Source of the DNA: Tetracentron sinense
Lineage: Eukaryota; Streptophyta; Magnoliopsida; Trochodendrales; Trochodendraceae
NCBI GenBank assembly: GCA_015143295.1
Contig: CM026573.1
Span: 6,188,434 to 6,252,433 of the forward strand
Reading direction: 5' to 3'
DNA length: 64,000 nt
Shown here: positions 12,501-23,345 of the stretch, in pieces
Layout: every line of letters begins with the position of its first letter
How positions within the stretch are numbered: position 1 is the first letter of the stretch
Notes under the pieces: generated by a model
Told to the model about the DNA's origin: nothing
Database searches by the model: none
What the model saw: only the letters and a program-made list of their open reading frames with translations
Made by a program: the position numbers and the translations under genes

Positions 12501-15500
12501 CGTGAAGCACTTTATATATCTCTAGTGTAACAATTAAGACGGCAAAATAGAGTATGTAGATTTATACATAACCCCAAACTCTGCAATTAATAGAATAAAT
12601 TTGACCCAAAATTGTCGCAGTTGTACCTCAAATTTTGGTATATTTCTCCTTGTTCCTCCTTCAAATGCAAGTACAGGTAGAAATGCCAATGCAGGTCCTT
12701 TTATGTCTACAAGGAAGTTCTGCAAGGAACAGAAAAATAGTGTCTTATTATAAAGTCTACACATGCAGATGCAGATACCATTAACATATACCAACACGAA
12801 AATGAAATGTGAATACTAGCAATTCACGTGGATATACTGTAATATAGGAAAACACGATGAACAAGCACATCAACTATCAATCACAAAGAAAAATAAGAAA
12901 ACAAAAAGATAGAGCCAAACAAAGCAGACAACTATCACATAAATAGAATAACTTTACTATTTTTAGTTAAGTTTACAATAAACTAAATTCTGCATATAAA
13001 ACCGTTATTAAAACTTCAATCAGTGGTAAGATAATTATTGGAGCTAGCATCACACATGCACTATGTAAATTTGATAAGTATTGGAGGATACAAAAAGAAT
13101 TTGAATATCCATCCATATTCCAAACCAACATGCAAAAAACAGTCACCAAGTGCAAAGCTATATGGAGGAATAGTGTAAATGATTGATAGCTTGTATTATA
13201 GAATCTGGGTAACATGTTTCGGAATTTTTTAGGGTAACATAGTACCTATCTTCAAGGTTATAAATATAAGATAATGTATATTTATATTTCTACAATATTA
13301 AAGAGACAGAACATAAATATTTTCCAAGTTTAATTGAACAATAAACAGAAACAGAGAATAAGGTTCTAAAATTCCTAAAATGGAACTCCGTTATGATACT
13401 AAGATTCTTCAATAGATGCTTACATCAGCCTTAGAGTCAACCACAATACCAAGAATTGTATCCTCCACGCAAGGTACATACTGCACAAAATATAACCAAA
13501 CCAAATAATAATATTAGTATGCAAGGAAAAAAAATATTAGAATCAATGAAAACTATTCAATGGTGCTTGAAGACTAGAAGGTGATAATCACTGTAAAGCA
13601 TAGTTCGAAAACTCGGCGAGTTGACTCGAACTCGCCCGAGTTACTCGACTTGACTGAGTTTTGAGTTGAGTCGCCTCAAAACTCGAAGGAAACACTATTC
13701 GGCAAGTTACTCAAGTGACCCAGCCGAGTTAGGTTTTTCGACTCGCCAAACTGGGTTGAGTCACGGAAGGGTTTTATTGTCATTTAATATTTTAAAAAAA
13801 CCTAAACTCGAATGGCACACTGTTTTTGCATTAGATTTTTTTTGGGGCTGCAAAACCAACCTACAATGGGTTTCTATTAAACCTAGGTTAAGGTGGTTTG
13901 AGACTGCAAATCCAGCCTACTTTGGGTTCTTTTAAACCAACTTTTTAAAATTATTTGTGGTTCGATCTTGGATAAAATGTCAAGAAATTGGTAATTGCCT
14001 AATTGGTGTGTGTGTGTTATATATATATTCAACATAAAATAAAATATTTTCAACCAAGGGAATTATGTATCTACTATTTTCTCGAGTTTCAATAAACCAA
14101 TGACTCAATGAGCTCTCAATTATGAATGCAAGAATTGAAACTGCTAACAAAAAATAATCACAAACTTATGAATATGACCCTCTGTTTCAATAGTGAAAAC
14201 ATGTAAGAGACATATATAGCAGTTCATTCTCTTATCTAAGGGTTTACAATTTACAAGTATTGATCTATAAGAAGTTATTAATTTTTTTAAATAATCCAAC
14301 CTATAACTATTAGCTCCTTGGAGCAAGTTTTCATGCTTGTCCATCAAAGGAAAGCATTTTTCAGCAATGAGGTCTGGTGTTATGTTGTAGAAAATGATTA
14401 TTGAGAATGCTAACATTTTTCCATCATGTCTAAGAAAACAAGATTCTCCAAACGATGAGGTAGAAAAATCCCCATCAAGATTAGCAATCCCTTTTTTGGT
14501 TGGATTTAGCACTATGCCCTGATTACCCTTAAATAACTTTTTCTTTTCAAAAGATTAAGCCAGCATCAAATTGGCATACAGGGGGATGTTTCACTAATAA
14601 CATCGATTGGTCAGAAACTTCAACCTTGATTTGATCATGTTATTTTGTTTAATCAACAGAAAAGATCATGCATTGATAACTTCAACCTTGATTTGATCAT
14701 GTGATCATGTCATGATATTGGTTGCATTATGACCTGTTTAATCATCAAGTAAAATTTTCTTCCTTATAAAAAGACAACCCAGCACCAAATCGACATAGAT
14801 ATTGTCTGAAATATAAGTAATACTTCCAGTAAAATACAAAAGGAAAGAAATCTAACACCACCTTTTTTTATCGGTAGATCTAACATAACACTTGAAATGT
14901 GAAATGGAAAAATGCAGGTAGAATGTGAAGATTTTACACTCACTAAAATAAGAAGAAAACATATTTTTTTCAGCTGTATGATGAGTTAAGGGGGCTATAA
15001 CCCCAAAGGGGTGGACCAGTAGTTCCTGGGCCTTTCGCCATGCAGGAGGTCATGAGTTCCATTTCTCACTCCCCCTTTGGGGCCAGTCCAGTCCAAATTT
15101 TCCGGACTTTCCTGGTGGGGCGGGTTGTGGGCTCTCATCACTCCCCAGGGGACTTAGTCCTGACCTAAAGTTATTAAAAAAGTTAAGGGGGCTACAATAC
15201 TCACCCTCTTCTGGGAGCTCTCAACCCAATACTTGTTTGGTTTTGAGAACCTTAGCTTTCCAGCCTTCATGACAGAAATAGCATCACAGTCCTGAAAGTA
15301 AAAGTGTCGAGAATGAACATCGATGATATACTCTCAATTACATCCATGTAAATAGAAGTGTACACTGAAAAACCAATGAAAAGAAATACTCAGACATTAC
15401 CCAGGTGTTAATTCAAATCACATAATACAACTTCATGATCTTAAGACATATTTCAGCTTCTAATGTGTACCACTTAAACCTTTGATTTGTTCAAGCAAAC

Positions 15501-16301
15501 CAGGGATCTACAACACAATGACTGATTAAAATCTTCCGCAAACTTGATTAAACACAAACTGGACCACAATTAATTGATTGTTCAAATAATTCAAGTTTGT
15601 TGAATTGAATTATATGAATTCTGTATATGAGCTTCATCACATTTTTTTTTTTTAAATCTAAAGATATTTTTTTAAAAAAAAGCCTCCCAGATGGGGAGGG
15701 GGTTTGGCATGGACCCTTATCGGTATATTAAATATCATAATAGAAAACAAACAAAAGAGGGGCATTAAACCTTACCTCTAAAACCCTCCTTAACTTGAAG
15801 ATTGAAAAAACCTTCTTCTTTTTTTTATCGATAATCATGAAGATATATTAATCAAGAGAGAGATACAGAAAGGCGAAAGTTTACAAAGGTGTAAACTAAA
15901 GACAAAAAGAGAAGAACAATAAGCAACAGGCATGAAAAAAAAAAACCTAATTTGTCCAAGTTTAACAAACCCTTAAAATTCTAAGCTTATTTTATCAAAA
16001 AAATTAGAATTATTGACGAGCCAGAGATAGAGAGAGACCACGCAACTGAACCCTAATACATACCTGACGCAAGCCTCCCCCTAACTTAATGGTGTGGTTG
16101 GCCATGCTTGACAGATTAAGAACCACATCTCCTGGAACCTGGACCAGGAAAAAAAATATTAACAAGTCTAGATGTGGGGAACAGGGGCTTCAAGAACAAA
16201 GGGGGTGGTGCATAGAATGCAGCGAGCGTACAGTAGAGAATAATACTCACGACAATGTGGTCTACAAAGCTTGTAGGCGAAGTCAAGGGCCTCTCATCCA
16301 T
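9553..16301 (-). CDS. RRP40: Exosome complex cap subunit RRP40 (EXOSC3)
   Basis: Nine exons keep frame: 16301-16251, 16138-16064, 15291-15205, 13480-13424, 12719-12627, 10641-10569, 10466-10391, 10239-10149 and 9672-9553. They give 240 residues, close to the 241 I recall for Arabidopsis RRP40. The N-terminal part reads VVPGDVVLNLSSM; the S1-like part includes VDIKGPALAFLPVLAFEGG and RRNIPKFE; the KH part carries GLNGRVW, the GxNG signature of RRP4/RRP40 cap proteins. The subunit binds RNA at the entry pore of the RNA exosome (nucleus and cytoplasm), which trims and degrades rRNA, snoRNA and mRNA 3' ends. Motifs and exon phases agree throughout and no break was seen. Introns hold a SINE, a SINE-in-LINE patch and a foldback. 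The leader probably has its own intron. Confidence 0.96.
11510..12250 (-). mobile_element. L1-type LINE fragment, 5'-truncated and decayed
   Basis: In RRP40 intron 5 the minus strand encodes a piece starting near 12128 with WYPGFRRRLNDWE and later LWSRDSKGQFLVRPF. This matches the region after the reverse-transcriptase domain of plant L1 LINEs, where a conserved FRR-x-LN-x-WE phrase precedes a W-x(3)-S-x-G-F-S-V segment and a zinc-knuckle region. The frame is interrupted downstream of 11826, so this is an inactive remnant. No polymerase motif is present. Confidence 0.65.
12266..12455 (+). mobile_element. tRNA-derived SINE
   Basis: An internal pol III promoter is visible. The A box reads TAGTTCAGATGG near 12282, and the B box reads GATCAAGTC at 12326-12334, matching the TRGY-NNA-NNNG and GWTCRANNC patterns. 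The copy is about 190 bp with an A-rich end, flanked by imperfect target duplications (AACATTGAGATGA at 12253-12265 and AACATATTGAGCTGA at 12456-12470). It lies in RRP40 intron 5 against the LINE fragment. Confidence 0.75.
13599..13800. mobile_element. Foldback-type repeat fragment built on ACTCG/CGAGT
   Basis: In RRP40 intron 3, CATAGTTCGAAAACTCGGCG opens a block with about ten copies of ACTCG or CGAGT in both orientations. The form is like the other CG-motif elements here, but no matching right end was found, so the boundary is a guess. Confidence 0.4.
14536..14815. repeat. Short direct repeats in RRP40 intron 3
   Basis: The phrase AACTTCAACCTTGATTTGAT occurs twice (about 14616 and 14679). 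The phrase AAGCCAGCATCAAATTGGCA at 14557 recurs imperfectly near 14777. A local duplication in intron sequence with no coding content. Confidence 0.45.
15001..15180 (+). mobile_element. SINE with 17-bp target duplications, next to the RRP40 exon 3 donor
   Basis: A 180-bp block with tRNA-like A and B regions (TGGACCAGTAGTTCC and GGTCATGAGTTCC) ends in TTATTAAAAA. It is flanked by 17-bp direct repeats at 14984-15000 (AGTTAAGGGGGCTATAA) and 15181-15197, one mismatch apart. The right repeat stops one base short of GTGAGT, the donor of RRP40 intron 3 (15204-15199). Confidence 0.8.
15812..15910 (-). mobile_element. Retroelement 3' tail repeat (copy 1)
   Basis: Minus-strand sequence runs GTTTACACCTTTGTAAACT to GATTATCGATAAAAAAAAG, ending in an A-rich tail. 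A related block lies at about 42448-42570. The form (CT-rich end, ATTATCGAT, then A-run) resembles the 3' end shared by plant LINEs and SINEs. Family not settled. Confidence 0.4.
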
Positions 16302-16404
16302 GTCTTCTCTTCGATTTCTATCTGCAGCGTGTTCTTTGATCTCCAGACAAACACTTTCAAACTGAAAAGCACCAAAGGATCAGGGGGTGAATTTCATGCC
16401 TCAC

Positions 16405-16690
16405 TAAGGGCTTGTTTGGTTAAACTTCTCTGAAATGAAAAAAACTTCTTCAGGAGTTACTTCGGAGGAAGTAGCTCCTGAAGAAGTCTGCAGAAGTCAT
16501 TCTGGACGCAAAGAGTGTTTGGTTTGCACTTGCAAAGAGTGTTTGGTTTGGTTGCGAAGAGTGTTTGGTTTGCACTTGCGAAAAGCTACTCCTATAATTA
16601 CAGAAATAAAAATATTGTTTGGTTTGCACTTACAAAAATTTACTTTCAGAAGTTTATCCTCAAGCATCCAATAAATATGAAAAGGCAAAC
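16405..16690 (+). mobile_element. MITE-like element with GTGTTTGGTTTGCACTTGC repeats
   Basis: Begins with GGGCTTGTTTGGTTAAACTT, a common nonautonomous-element opening in plants, then AACTTCTTCAGGAG/CTCCTGAAGAAGT arms. From 16510 to 16640 there are about four imperfect copies of GAGTGTTTGGTTTGCACTTG. Lies in the inferred RRP40 leader intron. It produces open frames, but the repeats explain them. Confidence 0.5.
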
Positions 16691-16947
16691 AATTGAAATA
16701 GATCAATACAATAATGGGACTACTAATATAGTCTTGTGAGAACCATAACAATATCCACCATTTTTGACCAAACAAAAGTCTAGCTTTAACAACAAATACA
16801 AAACAAGTCTTATAAATATAATATAAGAGATAATGGTTTAGATCATTCATATACATCATTACATGCTTTTACAAGTCTGTCCCCTATATTGACCCATCGC
16901 ATGTTCCTCATGTGGGTTGACAAAGCCTGTCGGATGATAACTAAAAC

Positions 16948-17454
16948 CTAGAAAGCACGGATAATTCAAATAGGTCCTCGTACCCGTATCGAATACGTAT
17001 CGAATACAGATACGGCGGGATACAGCTTAGACGTATCTAGTTAATTTAAAAAAGTTTTTTTATTTCAGATACGGCTCCGATATGGCATGGATACGCAGGG
17101 ATATGGACTTTTTTTTTTTTTTTTTGAGACCCGGGGGCGTGACCCTATCTCTTTTGTTTTTGCATGGACATGGTCTTCTTTATATTTTGCTTAGTGGATG
17201 ATAGGATGACTTTCTTTTTTGCTTAGTGGATGATGAGATGACCCTATTTCTTTTGCTTTTGCATGGACATGGTCTTTTTTATACATAAAGAGAACTGAAC
17301 CAGTGGTTATTTTGTAATTATAATACAAAATATAGTATTATTATTTTTATTTTTTAAATTATAGACGTATCATGGTCATACCCGTATCCTTTTTTTTAGG
17401 TTCTGCCATATCGCCGTACCCGTATCGTATCGTACCCGTATCCGTGCTTCCTAG
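16948..17454. mobile_element. hAT-type foldback element, GTATCG motif family, perfect 8-bp TSD
   Basis: Ends CTAGAAAGCACGGATA and TATCCGTGCTTCCTAG are inverted repeats, flanked by a perfect 8-bp duplication ACTAAAAC (16940-16947 and 17455-17462). Both ends carry many GTATCG/CGATAC copies (for example 16985-17040 and 17400-17445). 507 bp, no coding capacity. An 8-bp duplication is diagnostic of the hAT superfamily, so this is a nonautonomous hAT. Confidence 0.85.
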
Positions 17455-18793
17455 ACTAAAACATAACACAAATTTGAAAGAACCTCGATAATTAATCCGA
17501 TGATACCATAACTATGAGTTCAATACACTAATAGACATGAATTAGCACTCCAGTAGAAGATTATGATCTAAGGGTGAGTGTGATAACGGTGATTGACAAA
17601 ATGAGATGGATTGGGTGACCACTGAATGAGGAAATAATTGTATACAGAAATCCACAATTCTGCATTCCCATTTATTAAATTCAGCTTAATCAGAATTATT
17701 ATGAAATGGTCTTTCATTCTGCATTAGATCCTACATTGTGCAAGATTTTGCATTCCCAATTTGGCATTAAGTCCATGGTAAAATCCTGGTCTTTAAATCC
17801 AATTATGCATTATATTCAATTCTGCATTCCCATCATCTTTGACTGGTTACATCTTTGTTATTGATAAACAGGAAGAAGTTAGAAAAATATATATATAGAG
17901 AAAAAAAATTGTGGTATTCTGCATGGGGTTATTGCAGGAGATTTTAGCTGTAGGGTCTACTGGTTTATTCCTCTTCACTAAAAGGTTTGCATAGTACTTA
18001 ACATTATCAATAATTTGGTTGGACACTTGGCTGTTAATTATTCATTGCTATTATTAACTCCCTACATGCTAATCTCTCTTTCTTGCTACAGCTCCAACTT
18101 GCATGTATAGAGATCCAGCAAGTAAAGCTACACTTTCACTGATTTGGTACTGAAGTAGCTGGAAACTTGAACTTTGAGTCTATTTGCTCAATGAAACCGT
18201 GGCTTCATTGTACATACAGTGGGAATTCAAGCCTTTTGGCTTGAGACCATGATGTCATGGACATAATCCTACCTGGTTTCCTAATAGCAAACTTAGGTTG
18301 AGGAAATGCTTTATACCTAAAAAAAGAGTTTTTTTTTTTTCATTTATTCACATTCTCAGCATGCGTTACATTCATATCCACAACAACTCTATGGCTTTAC
18401 ATAGTTCCAAGAGATTAAACCCACAAATTCAAATAGGAGTTCTAATAATAGGGGATGTTTTTTGCCTCACCATGATCCAAAAAAAACAAAACAGAAAATC
18501 GAAACATACCTAAGAGATTAAACCCAGAAATTCAAAAAGGAGTTTAGCAATAGGGGATGTTTTTTGCTTCACCACGTTCCAAAAAATGAAAAAAAAAAAA
18601 CAGAAAATCGAAACATACCTAAGAGATTAAGCCCTAGGTGAGGAAGTTCTTGCACCAATCTGGAAAAGCTGAAAGGGAAAGAGAGCTCGGTTAGATGAGA
18701 GAGATTAGGGTTTTGCTAAACCCTAGGTGAGAAGGGAGAGATTGAGCGAGCGAGCGAGCGAGAGAGAGGGAGGGAGAAAGTCAAAAAAACGAA

Positions 18794-20217
18794 GGGTGCT
18801 GTTAGGCGCCCCGCCCCCCCCCCCCCCCCCCCCCCCATTAGAAAAAATTACTTGTTATACACCATTAAAACCATAAAATTACTTACACACACCAAAACTA
18901 AAAAAAATAACTAGAAAATTTATAACTACACCACAGGGTGCAGGCGTATCTGTTTGGATGTGTTCATTTTGAATAACAAACAAAAAAAAAAAAAAAAAAC
19001 CAAGTAATCCAAGATATACCTAGTTGGGTGTTTACCTTCCTCAAGCATCAAGCAAATTGAGGCTGCTTGCGTAAGCACTGAGCACTCAAGAACTCTAAAA
19101 AAAAACCAAGCAACCAAGATGTATCCTTGAATGAGAGAGACAATGATGTTCAGGTCTTTCACAGATAATCAAAAGCCCACAAAAAAATTTCAGATCTTTG
19201 ATTGCTACTGCATGCCCACAACCAAAACCATATATCAGTTTCTCTTCAAAGAAACCATCTGAATCCGACAACTATACCTGTTGTATCCGGTAGCCGAGGA
19301 AGAAGGGCAGAGCGAAAGAAGCAAACGAAGAGCAGACAGCAAGAAGAAAACGGCGCAAAAAAACAAAAGAAAAGTCGGGTGCGGCTATAAAGTTTAGGAA
19401 ACTGAGTGTTATAAAAAAAAGGTGGTGTTAGGTGCACACCAATATTTTTATTACATCCCATTTTTTAAAATTGATGACTGTACACCATTAGTTTCTTGAA
19501 ATTTTAAATGCACACCAAAATCAAAAAATACTTATAAATTTATAGTTACATACCAAATTCCAAATTTATTAATTATAAGAATAGAGGGTAATGTCAGTTT
19601 CATTTTCACTTAAGAGTCACTTTACCCAAAAATAAATAATGCAACCACTACTTGTTTAATTAAAGGTTGAAATTTCTTATTTAATATTTATGGGTAATAA
19701 TCTATGCAAGTACACTATGGTGGTGTAAAAAAATTTCAATAGGACTATTTTTTTTTCTGATTTTATCAATATCAATGACTTAAATTGAGGGAATTTCAAA
19801 TAATCAACAATTTTCATACAATAATTGAATTATCAATAGTTATTGATTAAACAAAGAAAATCAAAGGCATATGAGAAATTATATAAATAATTTTCAATAA
19901 AATAAATAAAATTTAAATAAACAAAATTGTCAAACTAAAAGCTGAGACTATGAGAAAATTTTGGTTAATGGAGAAATAATGACTAAGTGAGACCGTATAG
20001 AGGTGATGACGAATAGAGAAAAAGTCAGGTTGAAAAATAAAAAAATTATAAATGGAGTGCACATCTAAAAATATAAAGAACTTCAAAATATAAAAAAAAT
20101 TTTAAATGGGGGTGTAGTCATCAAATATTGGTGTGCACATAACACCACCCTAAAAACAAAAGGAAATAATGGGGTGTAGTCATAAAAAAAAACAATGAGG
20201 TGCACCTAACACTACCC
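18794..20217. mobile_element. Nonautonomous element with GGGTGCTGTTAGG ends, carrying a 23-C tract and a nested relative
   Basis: Left end GGGTGCTGTTAGGCGC (18794) pairs with the right end CACCTAACACTACCC (20217). A run of 23 C lies at 18814-18836, just inside the left end. A related element (19421-20149) is nested within it. 19200-19400 holds non-repeat sequence of unknown origin. The element abuts the RRP40 leader, so its left end lies in the RRP40 promoter. Confidence 0.55.
19421..20149. mobile_element. Nested element with GGTGGTGTTAGGTGCACACC inverted ends
   Basis: Left end GGTGGTGTTAGGTGCACACC pairs with the right end GGTGTGCACATAACACCACC (20130-20149), with one mismatch over about 28 bp. 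Interior AT-rich, noncoding, 729 bp. A-rich flanks on both sides prevent a clear target duplication. The right end of a third member is at about 24360-24460, next to an 11-G run (24413-24423). Confidence 0.65.
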
Positions 20218-20508
20218 AAAAAAAAATCGTAAAAAAGGGTTGGATTTTGTACGTGCCTTCCGTCAACTTCCCACAAAGTCGATTTTTACCTTCCGAGAAG
20301 TCAAGGTAAACACAGCCTAACACTGAGTAGGGCTGGGTTGGGTCAGTTCAGTTCGCCATTTTGGTACATTTATAATTGATTTATCTCTCGTTACGCCAAG
20401 GAGTCACTGCAGTTTATAATGTGTAAGTGCAGCAAAAGTTTTCCAAATTCAATTACGTTTTATCTGACTTCCAAAAAAAAAGAAAGTTAAGATTTCATTT
20501 TTTTCAAA

Positions 20509-20725
20509 GGCAAAAGATTAGCCCTGGCTGCTCCAGTTGGGCGCTCGGGCATCTACAAACCAGTGGGCAAGTGGCGATAATTTAGGGGAGAAGTCATTTC
20601 ATTTTCTCCCTAGGATTTTGACTTCTCCCCACTTGATATCTCTCTCCTTTACAAAGCCACATGCCCACTGGTTTGTGGATGCTCGAGCACCCAACTCGGG
20701 CAGCTGCTAGAAATAATCTTTTGCC
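20509..20725. mobile_element. Palindromic MITE with 10-bp TSD, MULE-like
   Basis: Nearly the whole 217-bp element is an inverted repeat: GGCAAAAGATTA...GGGCGCTCGGGCATCTACAA at the left mirrors the right arm that ends TAATCTTTTGCC. It is flanked by an exact 10-bp direct repeat TTTTTTCAAA (20499-20508 and 20726-20735). A 9-10 bp duplication with long terminal inverted repeats fits Mutator-like nonautonomous elements. Partial relatives are at 4757-4955 and 63451-63536. Confidence 0.75.
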
Positions 20726-20968
20726 TTTTTTCAAAATAAATCCCTAAAACTAAGGTTAGATTCATTAATTCTAAGGGTTAGTAATTTTAACTAGAGTTAA
20801 AAGATACACGTCTTGGGCAAAGAGGCTAGGCCCAAGTATAATACTCGGCCCTCAGCTTAGCTCTCTTTCTGATCCTTTTATAAAAGCGTGCTTCAAAAAT
20901 TGGACCATATTCCATAAATTAATTAAAAAACTGGACCGCCAATGGAATTGTAATGGAATCGGTTCATG

Positions 20969-21585
20969 TAGGGGGGAGGGGTGGAAATTGGGCCCGGTTG
21001 GGATTAGCCCAAGCTCATCTCAAAGTTTAAAAACTTAGCCCAAGTTCAGCCCAAAGTTTAAAATCTTAGCCCAAGCTCAGCCCAAAGTTCAAAATCTTAA
21101 TCCAAGCTCAATCCAGCCCAATCTCAGCTTGAGCACCCAGCTCAAACTCAACTCATAAACAGCATCGGGCATTTGATTGAGTTCAAATTAGCCCAAATAG
21201 ACTAAGTTCGGGTCGATCCATAGAAGCTATGAATTGCATCATAAAATCATAGTTTAACAAAAGAGGGATGGTCGTGAAGAGAGATGGTTGTCAACGTTGA
21301 AGAATGAAAAGGGATTGAGATGTTTATATTAATAGGGGCAGAGATAGCCTTTAGATCAAGAATGAAAGGGATGTACGAGATTTGGGCCGCTCATATCTCT
21401 CTCTCTATACATAGTTCAAGGCGAGCTGGGTTAAGGGCAATCCAAGCTCAACCCAAAAATTACTTCTGACCTACATTCTAGTCCAAACTAAACCTAACCC
21501 AAAGTAAGGAAGGCTCAGCCCAACCAAACTTCAGGTCGAACAATCAGGCTTCGAGCCTAGCCAGGCCAGCCCAATTGCCACTCTA
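20969..21585. mobile_element. hAT-type foldback element, AGCCCA motif family
   Basis: Flanked by GGTTCATG (20961-20968) and GGTTCACG (21586-21593), 7 of 8 matching. The ends start TAG and contain AATTGGGCC on one side and GGCCAGCCCAATTG on the other. The interior has about ten copies of TTAGCCCAAGCTCA-like phrases. Noncoding. Confidence 0.65.
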
Positions 21586-21767
21586 GGTTCACGAATTGAC
21601 GTTTAGTCAAACTCAAGATAGTATTTCAGGAACAAATCAAGTTGCTTTTATTTGAGCTGTAAAGTCTAAACAAGCCAAGTTCAAACTAGAGTACCAAACA
21701 CTGTTTAATTTGGCTCGACTCGTTTAGGACTTGATTCGGCTTGAGCTAAACTCAACTCACACAGCCA

Positions 21768-22135
21768 ATGGGGAGTAATACAATAGGATCCTCGCATCAA
21801 TATGGTAAGAGGACAAAACACAGTAAAAACATCGAAGCAGTGAATGAGACAGTGGGTATAGTCGCTCATACCATGGGACACTTGGTTGAGACAATTGAGC
21901 GGAGCCATAACTTTGTTAACGATGAAGAATTGATGCAAAAAGTTGAAGGGAAGAGGTCGATGATGCAACACGTGTAATTGCGTTGGAGTTCCTATATGAT
22001 AATCCAGCGAAAGAGAAGACCTTTATGCAGCTCTCCTCCAAACAAAGGAGGACATTCTTCATCTTTAGGCATTTTTCTGATTATGACGTTCGTTGGTCTT
22101 TGCTTTGCTATGTAAGAGAAGAATTTCGTAGGTAA
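21768..22135 (+). pseudogene. Harbinger-associated Myb/SANT-like protein, C-terminal fragment with a frameshift
   Basis: 21768-21977 reads a 69-residue frame with MGHLVETIERSH. The next piece, in a shifted frame from about 21958, reads LEFLYDNPAKEKTFMQLS. The pairing of a helical middle with a final L-x-x-L-x-x-x-P-x-K-A-x-x-F-x-x-L phrase is typical of plant Myb/SANT-like proteins carried beside PIF/Harbinger transposases. The N-terminal DNA-binding part is absent, and one frame change separates the two segments, so it is a broken remnant. No transposase was seen near it. Confidence 0.5.
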
Positions 22136-22282
22136 GTCGTCCACAAAAAATTGGTTGATTATGGAATATTGTGGCACACGATTCATATTATTACTAGCTA
22201 GGATTGTTTGGATGGTAATGTATGATTTTTATCTCTTTTATGTTATATCTATTGTTAATGATTGTGATTAATTATACTTTGA

Positions 22283-23345
22283 TATAAGAGATGTTTTATT
22301 CGATTATCAAGATATTTTTTTAGATTATTGAAACATTTTCTTAGATTTTTCATAGATTATCGAGATTTTTTCTTAGATTATCGAGATGTTTCATATCAAA
22401 TAGACCACATGTTTTCTTAGATTATCAAGAGATGTTTTCTTAGATTATCGAGATATTCTTTTAGATTATCATGATATTTTCTTAGATTATCAAAATATTT
22501 TCTTAGATCATCGAGGCTTTTCATAAATTATTGAGATTGTTTCATAAATTATCAAGATATTTTAATAGATTATGAAGATTATTTTATACATTTATTAGAG
22601 TGAGATCTATGTTTCCCTACATCTATGTCAATCCCTCCTAATAATTTGATCGTCGAGCTTAAATATGTTTGGTAGAAGTTTTTAAGGTTTTAAGTATCCT
22701 AACTTTTTAGGTATCCTGTTACAATAAGTGTTTAAGGGTTTTAAGTATCCTAACATCTCGATAATTTATGAAAAACTTGATAAGCTATGAAAAGTCTTGA
22801 TAATCTAAGAAACAATTTCAATAATCTAATAAAATATCTCAATAATCTAAGAAAATATATCGATAATCTAATAAAACATCTCTTGATAATCTAAGAAAAC
22901 ATCTAGCTAGTCCATTGATATGAAACATCTCAATAATCTAAGAAATAATCTCGATAATCTAAGAAAATATCTTGATAATCTAATAAACAATCTCGATAAA
23001 GGAGTGCTAGTCCCAATCGCATTTACTACAAATTTTTCCACAAACGCAAGATTGGGGCTAACACATGGAGATGTTTTATATATTAACAATAAAAAAAAAA
23101 AATCAAAGAATGTTTGACATTTGTAGCCACCCAGTTGCTTCTTTGAAAGATTTGCGACTGAGTTAGCAAAATCCATCTCGATAATCTATGAAAAGTTTCG
23201 ATAATCTAAGAAAACATCTCTTAATAATCTAAGAAAATATATAGTCCATTTGATATGAAACATCTCGATAATTTAAGAATTTTTTTAGATAATCTAAGAA
23301 AAATCTCGATAATTTAAGAAAAAATCCTTATAATCTAAGTACAGT
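22283..23345. repeat. Large inverted array of about 21-bp units (foldback)
   Basis: The left arm (22283-22575) repeats TTAGATTATCGAGAT-type units about 12 times. The right arm (22757-23341) repeats the complement, ATCTCGATAATCTAAGAAAA, about 20 times. The spacer (22576-22756) holds two copies of AAGTATCCTAAC. A unit-free insert (about 22998-23170) interrupts the right arm. Transcription through it would give a long imperfect hairpin. No terminal duplication recognised. Confidence 0.75.

Larger units (their letters stand above)
16302..18790 (-). promoter_or_regulatory. RRP40: Probable RRP40 5'UTR with a leader intron and duplicated donor sites
   Basis: On the minus strand 18780-18620 is a CT-rich leader with GGGTTTAGCAAAACCCTAA, typical of plant 5'UTRs. 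It ends CTCTTAG followed by GTATG (18618). A matching acceptor, ACGCTGCAG ending at 16322, lies 20 bases before the RRP40 ATG, giving a leader intron of about 2.3 kb. The donor segment is tandemly duplicated (about 105-bp units near 18409, 18512 and 18621), so a second identical donor sits at 18509. Inferred from splice signals only. Confidence 0.45.

Noticed and set aside
13666-13935. 89-residue plus-strand open frame
   Set aside because: Runs across the ACTCG-motif repeat in RRP40 intron 3; no family likeness.
14144-14512. 122-residue minus-strand open frame in RRP40 intron 3
   Set aside because: No domain recognised, and the flanking RRP40 exons join in frame without it.
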